Made by a program: the position numbers and the translations under genes
The notes under the pieces: model-generated
Told to the model about the DNA's origin: nothing
The model's database searches: none
What the model saw: the letters and a program-made list of their open reading frames with translations, nothing else
Part shown: in pieces, positions 24,241 through 36,662 of the stretch
Layout: the number at the start of each line of letters is the position of its first letter
Position numbering within the stretch: the stretch's first letter is position 1
Source of the DNA: Zeugodacus cucurbitae
Lineage: Eukaryota > Arthropoda > Insecta > Diptera > Tephritidae
Assembly (NCBI RefSeq): GCF_028554725.1
Contig: NC_071671.1
Coordinates: 61,429,001 to 61,493,000 of the forward strand
DNA: 64,000 nt
Direction of reading: 5' to 3'

Positions 24241-27200
24241 ATGGCAGTCAACGTGTACTCCACAAATGTGACTACCGAAAATTTATCCAGACATGATATG
24301 CTCGCTTGGGTAAATGATTGCCTGCAAGCACAATTTGGTAAAATTGAAGAGCTCTGCACTGGTGAGTAAGCTTTTGTTTTTTTTTTTGCCATAAAATCAT
24401 AAATCATAACCAAGTGCAATTGTTTATATGATTTGTTTTGTTTGCAATTCAGGTGCTGCTTATTGCCAGTTCATGGACATGTTGTTCCCCGGCTCGGTGC
24501 CAATGAAAAGAGTCAAGTTCCGTACAAATTTGGAACACGAATATATTCAGAATTTTAAAATCTTGCAAGCATCTTTTAAAAAGATGGCAGTTGATAAGGT
24601 AATAATACTTTCAATACTAATTTTACTTTTATGGAAATTGCTTTATATGCGTCACTTAATATGTTTATAGTACTATTTAATGTATTATTAATATTTTAAA
24701 CTTTTTTTATTATTATTATTTTTTTTTTAATTTTATTTCTGAGACCCCTTTGTGCGATTAACAAAGTAGTACTAGTAGCAGTGCATTTAAAATTAATTTT
24801 ATATATATTTTTGATATGCGAATATAATAAGCGAATGAGAGAAAATGAGTAATTTAAATACATAAGTTATATGAAACAGAATTGTTCTGAACGCGTTAAA
24901 ATTATAGTTAATACATACAATAAGCAACAGAAAATGAATAATGTAGAGATTTCGGTAGGCAATTTGTGATAAGCACAAAGAAAATATCCGTATTCACGAA
25001 GTGTTGTATTTGTTTTTATATTTTTATTCAATTTATTTTTTTTTATTCAATTTATTTTTTTATTCAATTTGTAATTAATCTCAATACTCCACATTATGTA
25101 TTATACAACAGCAGTTCATCGCACATTTTCAATCTAGTAAAGTGTAAGAAAGAAGATCAGCTATTTTATAAATAAAAAATATTCACCACGGTGGCTCAAA
25201 ATATGTTATCGTGTTAAATATTTGTTATAAATGCATTATAACATGAATACCAGACTGAATTTTATCGCATAATAGCAACTATACAATTTTAGGTTATACT
25301 TGAGCAACTTGAAAATCACTTTAATACTGAATAAAGTGCTTGAACGTTTTATTTATTCGTAATATACTACAATTTTATGTAATTTCGTTTACATAATAAT
25401 ATTTAAATTGTGATTTTCAACAATAATTTGTAGATAATACCAGTCGATAAATTGATAAAAGGTCGTTTCCAAGATAATTTTGAATTTTTGCAATGGTTTA
25501 AAAAATTCTTCGATGCAAATTATGATGGGCGCGAATATGAGCCGCTTATAGCGCGTAGTGGTGTAAAACTGGGCAATGGCATTGGTGTTGGCGGCGGCGG
25601 CAGTAGTGGCCGAGGCAGTAGCAATGATTTACTCGAGAAACGACACATACAGATGCCAAATCGAACGCACGCACTACCGGCTGCAACACAACGTACTACC
25701 GTTAGGCCGGAACGTGGTGGAGGTGGGCATGAGAAAATCGAAATATACTATCTGTTAGAAGTGAAGTGAGAGAGAATAAGAGGCGAGTCGCAGGACAAGT
25801 GTTTCAATCACCACCACTCGCCTCCAAATTCTTTACACTTCACAAAATAAAAAATAAAAAGAAACAGCAAAACATATTTTGCTTGAATTTTTAAGCGTGA
25901 AGCACGAAAATTTTTTGTTGATTGAAAATTCAAATGCTAAAAAACGAATTGAGGATTAAAATTATCAAAAAATAATCTTACATCAAAATTCAGCGCGCTC
26001 ATCTATCTAAACTAAATCGACACTTTTTCATATAACAAAGTCACCTGAGCGCCAAAAAGCGCACATCATTGCACTATATAAGACATGCACGTACACATAC
26101 GTTTGCACATTAATAATGAGAGGGCAGAGGTCGCCTTGAACTTTGTGAAGAATACGCGTGTGTTGTGTTGAAATTGTTAACGAGGCAAAGATTTACGCGA
26201 CCTAGTGTAACTCAAGTCGACCTCTCGCATTCATTGTGCTAACACCCAGGGGCTTGTTTTTATACATACATATGTACTATGTATTTAATTGTAACATATT
26301 TTTATTTTTATTCTTACTAGTTTACATATGTTATACAATTTTAATATATGAAAAAAACATACATGCGGTGACATTTGTTTTGTTTATTTTTTGTTCAAAT
26401 GGAATTTTGTTGCTATTTAACTATCACTACATACACAAACATACATTCGTAAAAGCACTGCGTGCACTAGTCACCTCAAATATACACGTATACACGTAGT
26501 ATATAAGCGCCCATCCTCACATACCGACTGGTTTACCTGGTGACCCTCTACTGCATAAATACTTCAAATTTCGTCACTGGTTTAACTAGCGTACTTGTAC
26601 ACTCAAGCACATGCATAATAACATACATACTTAGTGTATTTTTAACTTCTAGTGTGATGTGTTCGTATGTCTACTGTTGAGCATTTAAACTTGTAATTGT
26701 GATTTTTCCCAAAAGCGTGTTATTTTCAGTTATTTTTTTACTATTTTTATTTACTTATGTTTATGTTTCACTTTTTCTATAATTTTTTATGGTACTACAT
26801 ACTTTTCATTTTACTTTCAATTTTAGCTTTATTATAGTACATTTAAAGTATATGCACGTGGAGTTATGTGCGTAAAAGTAGCAGCTTCTTATACGAAAAT
26901 TGCTTGAAATGTGTTAAAAGTAAAAGCAATTGAGCTATTAAATAAATAATAAACATTTAAGAAATTTAGTTGTGCTTAATTAGCAATAATACTTTAAGTC
27001 GAAGCAGATTTTAATCTTATTATTTTCTTTTTCCACTTTTTTTTAATTTAATAAGTAAGGTAAAGCTAAGTTTGGGTGCAACCGAACATTTCACTCATTT
27101 TCACTACCAAGTCAGTGGATATAGAGTACATCCAAGACAATACGGTCACATAATTTTGCTAAAATATCACATATTAACCGATATATACGGATTAAAGCCC

Positions 27201-30200
27201 ACCGTATTTTTGAACAACCTATAATTAGGTAAATGGGAGGTAGGGAAAGTTATGACCGGATTTTAATAATTTTTGGCACAGATACACACTATTTTTATTT
27301 TCGGTGAAAAATTACCCTTAGGCACTGAGTTCTTCATGTTCGATAATCCGGGGTCTTGAAAAGCTATAGTCCGATTTCGACAAGTTTTCCACAAGTGATG
27401 TCAGACCTCAAATAAAGTATTTAGGTAAAGTTTTATTCCGCTAATTTCATCGGTTCCTTATGTATACATTATAAAGTGAAGGAATCAGATAGAATTAAAT
27501 TAAATTAATTGAGTTATTTGGAAAGTAGTCGTGGTTGTGAATCGATTTTTCCATCCGTGTCATAAAGGTGTCAAGAAATTATTATATGTATACCGAATTT
27601 CATTGAAATTGGTCGAGTAGTTCCTGAGATATAGTTTTTCTGCTTCTGACGTTTTTCATTAGTGAATTAACCTACTTTTTGTAATTTTCAACATAACCTT
27701 TGTATGGGAGGTGGACGTGGTTATTATCCGATTTCTTCCATTTTTGGATTGTATAAGGAAGTGGGTAAAAGAAACGACTGCAGAAAGTTTGATTTATATA
27801 GCTTTATTGGTGCGCGATATATATAGAAAAAACTATTTGGGGGTGTGGCCACGTCCACTTTCCCAAAAAAATTATGTCCAAATATGCCCCATACTTTTAT
27901 TACTTTTATTTTTGGTTTAGTTAAGACACTTTATGTGTCACGCCATTTTGTGGGCGTGGCAGTGGTCCGATTTCGACCTCTCACTATCCCAAGGAACATG
28001 TGTACCAAGTTTCGTCAAGCAAATTCAGTGGCTCGTATGGCCAGAGTAAAAAAATTTTAGGAATCTTAAAAATTATATTTTTTTCTTTTTTGCTTAAGTC
28101 TCAAAGCAACAGCCAAAGTAAAAACAGCTATCATTCAGCTATTGGAATGTACACACGTTGCTGCTCCAATTACGTGACCTAACTCCATGCGCTTATTTAC
28201 ATTATCAAGTATCAAGCTATTTGATTACGTCTATTGCAATAAATAATCAATTTATAAATATTTACAAATTACAAATTATAATTTTTACCCTTTGTTACTT
28301 ATTGTATACTTAAATTATCGTTTCACATTTTTTACCTTTTTCATTTTTTCATCATTTTATTTTATTTTATTTTTATATGGCTTTGTTATGTCTTTTCTTT
28401 TGCTCTTCTATTTGGTTTTATTTTTGTATATTCCATTTTTTTTTAGATAATCCCAATTGACAAACTGATCAAGGGCCGTTTTCAAGATAATTTCGAATTT
28501 TTACAATGGTTTAAAAAATTCTTCGATGCCAATTATGATGGCCGAGATTACGATGCCAGCGCTGCTAGAGACGGTGCACCAATGGGTTTTGGTTCGGGTG
28601 TGGTGAAGGCATTGCCTGGCACCGGTGGCGGTTCGTTATCCTCACGTAAGCCAGTGGCCATAGCACCGCCGGCGCGTTCATCAACAACATCGACGACACG
28701 GCCCAGTATGTGGTGTTGCATTTTATAAATTCTATACCAAATTATGTATAAAAATCGCTTAGTTATCCCCCCAAAAGAAATTCGCTACTATCTCTCTATG
28801 TATTTTCATGTATCTTTTCTTTTTTGCACATAGTTTATATTTTATTTATTTATTTATATTTTTTGTACATATGTTATAAAATAATTGGTAGCTATTTATT
28901 ACTTATCTGTAAGTGTATAAAACTATCCATTTATTAATTATTTTGTTTGTCAAAGCGACTTGTACTATTTTTTTTTCTATTCTCGCAACTAATTTTGTTT
29001 TGAATTTGTCAAATAACCGTTCATCCAAAATTCATTATTCACATTGCTTAGTAGATTTATTTCATTATTCTAGTTACTTCATTTAACAAAATTGAAAGCA
29101 CAACTTTTCCAAAAAAAAAAAAAACATTTTCACAAACAAAATCCGTTGAAAATCGAATTTTTCAAAATATTTCTACAAAAATAGCTGTGTACGTGCTTCA
29201 CGTTTGTTGAATTTACCCTTGTAAATTATGAATTTTAACTTATAACCATATATATATTATGCGTATGTGCTCACATTGTTATTTTTTATTTTACGCAATT
29301 TCAAACTACGCGCATGCGCAGTTTCCAAAGTACCACCTCGCGCCGCAGCACCAGTCGTTACTAAGTCAGCTGCCGTGAATAATACTACCGGTGCAGTTAA
29401 AAAGTCCGGCGACGCATCCAATGCGGTGTCGAACCAACAAATCGAGGAGTTGTCCAATCAGGCAAGTTTTTTTTTTTATAGAAAATGTCTATGAATTTTT
29501 GAACTTCATTAATTGCGTTTATTTTAATTGCCCGCAGGTCATGGATATGCGTTTGAACTTGGAGGGTTTGGAGAAGGAGCGAGATTTCTATTTCTCAAAA
29601 TTGCGTGACATAGAAATACTGTAAGTGCACTGAAATTAATGAGAGAATGAGATAAGCGTTTCGTGTTTCTCACACTCATAACACTCATTCCTAAATGGGT
29701 GAGATATCTTGACGAAACTTGATACATGCATATGTTCCTTGGGACCGTGGGAGGGTTGCTATTGTATAAATGGTCGAAATCGGACCATTGCCACGCCCAC
29801 AAAATGGTGAAAACCGAAAACCTATAAAGCATGGGCATGGAGGTGCCCACTTATGGGTAAAAAACTATATCTCAGAAAGTACTCGACCAATTTCAATGAA
29901 ATTCGGTACATAATATTTCATTCATCCTAATGACGTAGATAAAAAATGTGCGAAATCGGTTCACAACCACACCAACTTCCCATATAACTCACTTTTGAAT
30001 TCCAATATATAAGAAACCAATGAATATAGCGGAATAAAACTTTGCACAAATCCTTTATTTAAGGCGTGGCATCACTTGTAGAAACAAATGTCGAAATCAG
30101 GCCCCGGATATCGAACATGAAAACCTCAGTGTCTAAGGGTAATTTTTCACCGAAAATAGATTCTCAGATATTTTAATTTAATTCTGAGGGAATCTTGTTT

Positions 30201-31677
30201 TTTCTAATAGTGTGTATCTGTGCCAAAATCAGTTCAGGAATGACCTCAGCTCTCATATACTATTTATGATGATTTTCGTTATTATAGTGGACTTTATGAC
30301 GAAGAATATATGGGTCAAATTGTGTGTTATCTTAATAAAATTAGATTAATAAATTGCGAGAGTATAAAATGTTCGTTTACAGCCGAACTTTGCGCTTCCT
30401 TACTAGTTTGCTTCAATTTTATGTCTAACTGAAAAAAGCAAGTTAAATAAACTATTAATAAATTTTCACATTTAATTGCTAATTTTAATTTATGGAAATT
30501 ATAAAATATCAACACCATAGAATAACCAATAACTAACGCTTATCTTTTTTGTCTCACATGCAAACACATACCAATACATTAATCAAATATTTTAAAATGA
30601 TTTCTTTCCAACAGCTGCCAAGAAGCAGCCGAAGGTGACCCGCATCCTTTAATACAAAAGATTTTGGATATTATGTATGCGACCGAGGTAAAGCGCAACA
30701 CTTCTGTATGTGTAATTTCATTTGTATATTTCTTTTTTCACCCCGAATGAAACTACTCCCCACAGCAAAATTTTTTATTTTTTCAACAAAAAAATGCCAA
30801 TTTGAAAAGTATAAAAAAAAGTTAAATAACCAGCAAAGTATAAAATATTTTTATAATTTAATTGTAACTTCTATTCGTTGAAAATAAATTCAACGAGTAA
30901 GAATTAATTTTTGTTTATATAACGAGTGAATTGAATTTTTTTCAATATTAATTTTTTTATAATATGTAATGCAAATGCTTATTTTAGCGTGTTCGCGTTA
31001 ACGCATTGGAATTGCAATAATGAAATAATTATAGGAATTATTTTTGAACAATGTATGGAGTGTACTGTTTATTTTCGCGCTGAATTGGCATTTATTTATT
31101 TGATCTACATATATATTTTCTAATACTAACACTTTTGGCAAGTCGTCTTTAACCGCCAATGACTTACTCTCTTATTTATTTTAAATTTATAACGCTATTT
31201 TTTATCTTTTTTCTTTCTTTATTATCATCAATACACACAAAACAACAACAACAACAATCACATCACTGAACGCTGTTAATTGGCCATTAAAACGATGAAT
31301 TCGAATTGAACATATCAAATATCATGCACACCACCTGACACCTGTACCTGTAACTACAACCTCCATTTGCTGACAAACCGAAAATTGTCTGTTAAATCAC
31401 ATAACACATGTAAACTTGTGTGTTTGTGTTTGCACCGCTCCATGCTGCATCATCAATGCATATCATATGTGTGTGTAAATTCGTTTGTGTGTGTGTGCAT
31501 CACCTTGTGTCAATTCAACCATACAACATTGGTCACTGCATTTACTGCAACAACATCGTTTACATAATACCCTGTAAATTCGAAAACACCACCAATACAC
31601 CACTGAACACTACTACACCTTGACAGGATGGTTTTGCGCCTCCGGATGAAATTCCGCCCGAGGATGAGGAGTATTAA
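24241..31677 (+). CDS. Eb1: EB1 microtubule plus-end tracking protein, full-length form
   Basis: Seven coding exons, 24241-24361, 24453-24598, 28447-28705, 29322-29461, 29538-29620, 30615-30687 and 31627-31677, encode 290 residues. Residues 1 to about 130 are the calponin-homology domain that binds growing microtubule ends (MAVNVYSTNVTTENLSRHDM, then DKLIKGRFQDNFEFLQWFKK and FFDANYDG). A Ser/Thr/Pro-rich linker follows. The coiled-coil EBH dimerisation domain includes the hallmark LEKERDFYFSKLRDIEIL. The protein ends PPEDEEY, the acidic EEY tail that recruits CAP-Gly proteins. Intron 29462-29537 uses a GC donor (CAG|GCAAGT). The skipped exon at 25434-25769 is an alternative third exon, listed separately. 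Introns hold two copies of the 1.1-kb dispersed repeat. Identification is secure. Confidence 0.95.
25434..25769 (+). CDS. Eb1: Alternative terminal exon of Eb1 (CH-only isoform)
   Basis: The acceptor ATTTGTAG at 25426-25433 precedes an exon that repeats the third coding exon of Eb1. The first 33 codons encode the same residues as the copy at 28447, except one Val for Ile, although 14 of 99 bases differ. After that it diverges into a Gly/Ser-rich linker (GVGGGGSSGRGSS) and a unique tail ending EIYYLLEVK, then TGA at 25767. An AATAAA lies at 25846-25851. Joined in phase to the first two exons it gives a 200-residue protein with the whole microtubule-binding CH domain but no coiled coil, no EBH domain and no EEY tail, hence probably monomeric. 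The many silent differences mean an old duplication kept under protein-level selection. Expression is inferred, not shown. Confidence 0.8.
   Translation: MIPVDKLIKGRFQDNFEFLQWFKKFFDANYDGREYEPLIARSGVKLGNGIGVGGGGSSGRGSSNDLLEKRHIQMPNRTHALPAATQRTTVRPERGGGGHEKIEIYYLLEVK
25846..25851 (+). terminator. Eb1: Intronic poly(A) signal of short Eb1 form
   Basis: AATAAA 77 nt past the stop of the alternative terminal exon, repeated in a short A-rich run. It would end the short transcript before the full-length third exon. Confidence 0.6.
27052..28062 (+). repeat. Dispersed 1.1-kb repeat, copy A (in Eb1 intron)
   Basis: Starts with the family head AAGTAAGGTAAAGCTAAG and the GTGCAACCGAAC hairpin half, then follows copy D at 62843 for about 1 kb. 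It includes the GTATGGGAGGTGG-type segment and the ORF shadow KETTAESLIYIALLV. The internal inverted end and the far end have decayed. It lies between the two alternative third exons of Eb1. Confidence 0.8.
29462..29537 (+). other. Eb1: GC-AG intron in Eb1
   Basis: The exon ends SNQ and the next begins VMDMRLNLEG, a join fixed by the conserved EBH sequence. The only in-frame junction is CAG|GCAAGT to CCCGCAG|GTC. The donor is therefore GC, embedded in the strong flanking consensus that is typical of GC-AG introns. Confidence 0.8.
29690..30412 (-). repeat. Dispersed 1.1-kb repeat, copy B (in Eb1 intron)
   Basis: Same family as copies A, C and D, in the opposite orientation to A. It ends at its head with TTGCGAGAGTATAAAATG followed by a decayed CGAACTTTGC...CTTCCTTACT. 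The tail end is truncated. It sits in the intron between the exons ending 29620 and starting 30615. Confidence 0.8.
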
Positions 31678-32017
31678 AAGCAACAACTCGCAAGGAGGAT
31701 TGATTGATTACAGAACTGCAAATAAACAGAAACTGAGAAAAAAAATGTTTATATTTCAAAAAAATAAAAAATCAAGATTAAAAAATACAAGAATTTAAGC
31801 ATAATAAACTATGTTAAACATGATGGATAAATGTTGAAAATATTGCTGTACTCAATGACAATTTAGAATGGAAAGTTACGGTTCTACGGCTGTAACGCTC
31901 GAAACTCGAAAGAAGCAAACAGATAAGGCGAAGTATCTTTTAATGAATTAAATTAATGAACAAACTGCTTAAATTACGATAATTTCTCTAATATAAATAC
32001 GAACAAAATCTAACGAA

Positions 32018-32023
32018 AATAAA
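32018..32023 (+). terminator. Eb1: Distal poly(A) signal of Eb1
   Basis: AATAAA about 340 nt after the full-length stop codon at 31675-31677. It is a plausible end of the canonical 3'UTR; other AATAAA-like runs further on could also be used. Confidence 0.4.
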
Positions 32024-35000
32024 GGATATTAATATTTGAACATAACAAAACGTTGATAATAAAAAAGGAAATTGCAATTATGTGCGTGTATGTGTGCAGC
32101 TAGCAGTTTAGGTGACAACATACGTATGACTGAGTTTTGTATAGTTTTTAACTCGTTTGGAACTCGTGGGTGCCATAATGCCTTGAGTTAAAATATTTTT
32201 TTTTTATACCTTCTGTTTCGGCATTCCTCATTGTAGCGCTACAGTGGAGTGAATTAGAGGAATTGACGTGCACAATTGTTGTAATACTCGAATGTGTTTC
32301 TTCAATATAAAGTAGATTTTATCATATCGTATTTCCCACCCCGGTTTTCTTGCGAGCAATTGTAAGCTAGTTTTAAAAGACATTCTTTAAAAATAAAACT
32401 TCTGCTTCAATATTTAATTACTTTATTTATGCTTATTATTTGTTATTATTAATTGCTGATTATAAAATAAAACAGTTTTCACTACATCTAAATTAGTGTG
32501 CTATATAGAGCTTAATATTTTCAATTGCATAAATCAAAATTTTATTTACTTTTTAGTTGGAATTGTTAAGTTCTTCCCATAATCCAAAATAAGGAAACAA
32601 AATTTTGCAACCTGAAGCCAACTTCACTAGCGCATGCATATTACGCCCTTAAGTTTGCTCAGTTTGCTCTCAGAGAAAAGCACTATATTTTTTTAATTTT
32701 TGCTATAATCTTACTTTTGTAATGAAACGAAACCGTCGTACAAATCGCTTCTGCTTTTTCATATTTTAATTTTTTTTAGTTAAAGTATATGCAAAACTGA
32801 AGCGTACTGTAGCTAAAATATCCATTTGCATTATTTATGATTATTAATTTAGAATTTTTATAGGTTCTATTGAGATTCGAAAAACAAATTTTATTTCAAA
32901 CGAATGCTAGTTCTGTGAAGAGCACCATGAAACATCAAAATTGTAGTAATATTTTATTCCACAGTTGTGTAGACACCCTTTCGTGTAGTTTTGGTAAACC
33001 AGACCACAAACTCATCTGACAATAAAGAGTTTTCTCAAAACTTGTCGCTAGAGTCAGTTACTACTAACGCGGTAAGGTGTAGGTTAGGATTCCAGCTAAG
33101 ACAAAGTCTATTATTATATAGACATTATTTGTTTCTTATAAAAACATAAACAGTATATATTGGACCTAATCATTGAATCCGTTTCGATCGAAAAATTCTT
33201 CGTTGAATTCATTGAAACCGTATCGAAAATAAAATTTTCGATCGAAGTGAACTCGCTTACCGTCTTGATAAAATACATTCCATGGCTAATAGATGTCGCT
33301 AATTTTGAAATCATTGAATCGAAAAGTACCGTCGAAATCTATCCGTTGGTGAGTGAGTTGCGGAAATTTAAAAGAAATGAACAACTTGTAAGTTTTTATG
33401 TAAACAATTACTGATGACAGACTAAATTATGTTTTATGTGGGTATTTTAGAGACAAGCGACAAATCACACCAACAAAAATTAATTCAAGGTGTTTAAATA
33501 CGATATAAAGTTGCCCCCCGAAATAGCAAATTCGCTGCGGAATCAATGGATAGGCACATTGTGTAATCAGGTGTAGATGCTCCATTGGTCAGATGATAAA
33601 TAAATTAAAAATAATAATAGTTTTAAGGACATTGTTAGGCCAGTTTGTATCAGTAAATTGAAATTTTAGACATTTATTTAATAAATTTGATTTTTTTAGT
33701 TGCCTTTGCTATCATTCGCTTCTTAATTTTCCTCCAATGAATTTTGTGTTAGTGACATTACTTAACTGGAGGTTGTTGCACACACATTGCTATAGCGATT
33801 ATTTATAATAGAATTTATTTAAAAATTCGGTTTTGTTCTGCTCTTTTTATTTGCTTCAGGTTTGAGGTTTTGGCCAAGCGAACGACGCTAAAAAATAGTC
33901 ACTACATTATGGAAATGGACCACCACATTATGTTAGAATTTTGTGCAAAACAATTTTCTTTTGTTGATTACAATATGAAGAAACATGCAACGATTACACC
34001 GTATAGAATTGCATATTGTTTATAAATTGCTAGTAAAAGAATTTAGTGTGAATTTAGCTCAACGTAATTTAGCAAATATAACTAAGAGAATTATGTAATG
34101 CATGTTATAAATATTTATTATGATTTTACAATGCTGTGCTGAGTAGAGTTGGCATTCCAAATATTTATTGAATTGTTCCACGCTGTTAAATACTTGTACA
34201 CATTTATATATCGTTGCCGCATATATACTACTACTATCCAGTTGTAATTATCATAGCGTAACGATTGCTACAACTAAGCTTTTCGGACTTGAAATTGTTT
34301 AGGGAATTATATATATCCTTTAATGCAGTTAAATAACCAAAGTATGGTCGGATTTACATATCACTATATCCAAATCCCACGTTACTGTTCACATTTGCTG
34401 AAAACTTTTACTAAAGTAACGAACTTCAATCTATTTTATATAAATATTTACACATTTACTTATTGTAAAACGCTTTATAACGCCGATATGTATGCAGATT
34501 TATAGTTGTAAACATTTCAAAATATCCACAGTAACCATATACATACATATCTGCAACCAAATAAGTAGCAACAGAATTGTTTTAATCGTGTGTTAAAAGT
34601 TTACGTAGTCATGTTATTAGCTGTGGTATGCGCCACAAAATTATTTATGTAAATATTATGTTAAACATTTGTTAAAATACAGAAAGACTTGAATTGAGCA
34701 CTTAAAGGCTCGAATATCAGATTTTTTCATGGACAAAATATTATTCACAATTAAAATAGGCGAAATACAATCATATACATATGTATTTCGCAAAATTTAG
34801 TAATATATAAAATAATTATTGGAATACAATATATGCAGCCATACATACTTAAAATTATATATACCGACATATACAAAATATAAAAGAGAAATATATCGAA
34901 CTGTTGCTTGTATTAAAAACATGAGTTTCAATATCATTTTTTATTGAGTTGGAACGTTAGCTGTTATAATAAACAATAATCGTCGCAAATGCTTATCAAA

Positions 35001-35053
35001 TAAAAACGTAAATATTGTTTAGTCAACACTGGCAGTTGGTATTTTTAATCCGT
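32024..35053. other. Intergenic, no gene recognised
   Basis: A+T-rich spacer between Eb1 and the convergent CDGSH gene. An ORF at 33160-33414 (plus) is open for 84 codons and ends near a GTAAGT, but it is built from repeated TCGAT/GAAA words and resembles no known family. It contains two TTCGATCGAA palindromes (near 33184 and 33237). Nothing else could be supported. Confidence 0.5.
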
Positions 35054-35845
35054 TTAACGTACAGCAGCCTGAATATCAGGTTGTTTGTGCGTGCCATCGC
35101 AGAAGGGACGATGCTTCGTTTGCTTACAATTGCACAGCCAGTAATCGCCGGTTTTTTCCACTTGAAATCTCACGGGTCTGTAGGGATAAATTTTTTTTTA
35201 GTTCTCTATACTTTTGGCTCTGTATACAAAGTGTACTCACCTTAATTTTATTTTCAAGAATTCATTTTTGTGCATGCCATCACAAATAGGTTGATTTTTC
35301 GATTTTCCACACAAGCACCAACTGTAAGTTTTATCTATAAAATAAAGAAGTCTTTAAACTTGATTTACAATTATTCCTTTATTAACTTACTTGCTTCCAA
35401 ATGAATTTTAAACGGTTTTTTATCAAAAATTGCACCATTTTCGGGTTGTAGATGCGAGGTTTGACTGCCTTCGAGTAAGTTTTTAGGAATTGTTTTACTT
35501 TCTGTACTGCTGGTTGCATCTGAGGACTTAGAGGAGGCATACATTCGTTGCTGTAAATTGAAATGTACATGATTATTGCTGTATTCAGGGAAAAATAAAA
35601 CGGTGTAGGTAATTGGATTATCAAAATTCAACCGTATATCACAAACTATTCTTTTTAATTGTTTAACATTTTTTATAAGTAAAAATAGGTTAGTTACCCA
35701 AGGCTAAGGGAAAGACAATAAATTACTTATTTCTTTTAGAGATTTTGTGCTTTGATTTCTCTCAGTTATTGTGCTCACATTACCCTTATTTCAAACTTAC
35801 CAACAAAACCCTTTGAGTGCGCACACCTCTTATAAAAATCGACAT
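35054..35845 (-). CDS. Cisd3: Mitochondrial double-CDGSH iron-sulfur protein (CISD3 type)
   Basis: Four exons on the minus strand, 35801-35845, 35391-35550, 35241-35334 and 35054-35177, encode 140 residues. The 45-nt first exon (MSIFIRGVRTQRVLL) plus the start of exon 2 form a basic mitochondrial leader. Two CDGSH domains follow, each with the 3-Cys/1-His [2Fe-2S] signature: WCLCGKSKNQPICDGMH, then WLCNCKQTKHRPFCDGTH. Two CDGSH motifs in one soluble chain with a targeting leader define the CISD3/MiNT class of the matrix, unlike the membrane-anchored single-motif CISD1/2. The family handles Fe-S cluster and redox balance. The gene is split so finely that no single frame shows it. It is divergent from Asph. 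Confidence 0.9.
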
Positions 35846-36662
35846 TTTGCTTATTTAAATAAAACTATAAGAATATTCCTTTCACTAAATTAACTTCCAA
35901 TTGTTTTATAACCTATTCGGTTTTAACTTTTGACAATTTACACAGCTTATTGTTTTAGTTGCCACCTGCTGTTAAGGAAAATACATTTTACTATTTCTTT
36001 TTCGGATTCTTCGGAGTTTAGGATTTGAATGACAAATCCAAAATATAAGCACACAACATTTGTTGTGTTAATATTATTTTTGTAAAAATTCTGGGAAGTT
36101 ATCGTAAATCTATTCAAAAGTTTAAAAAACAATCATTGCTTCAAAAGAATTCATTGTATATTTCACTTTCCAAAGTGGTAACATTCTAATTTACCAAAGA
36201 CAGCTGATTTTGACATTTTAGCGCCAAAATAAAACACAAACAGCCGTTGGCGCCGGATGCGGCGAATTGCTTAAGAGAGCCACTTTAAACGAGAGGTAGT
36301 GAGCTTTTATTTTTAAACAAAAATTTGTGTGCCCATTAACGATCACCGTTTGCTCCATAGCATAGGGAGCACTACCGGTCCAGTAGATCATTAGCCGTGT
36401 TGGTATTGTGTCGTTGGATAAAAAAACGCGGCGGTTTCGGCTAATATATAAATATAACTTTATACGACGTTACGGCAAACATTCACTTGTGGCATATATA
36501 ATATAAAAGGCTAACATATAGCTAAATTTATTTATAAATACTAGCTAATATAACAAAACTGCCTAATTTTATCTAAAAAAGTAATAATAGTTAGTGCAAA
36601 AAAGTGTGTGAGAATTGTTAAAACAGGTGCGGTAAATCGAAAGGGAAAGGTTGCGGTGAAAT
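35846..36662. promoter_or_regulatory. Divergent Cisd3 / Asph promoter region
   Basis: About 0.8 kb separates the two start codons. It contains ACAGCTGAT (36200-36208), an E-box-like element as in many fly housekeeping promoters, and a short G+C-rich stretch around 36241-36265. No TATA is convincing for either gene. The Asph leader fills the right part up to 36662. Confidence 0.45.
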
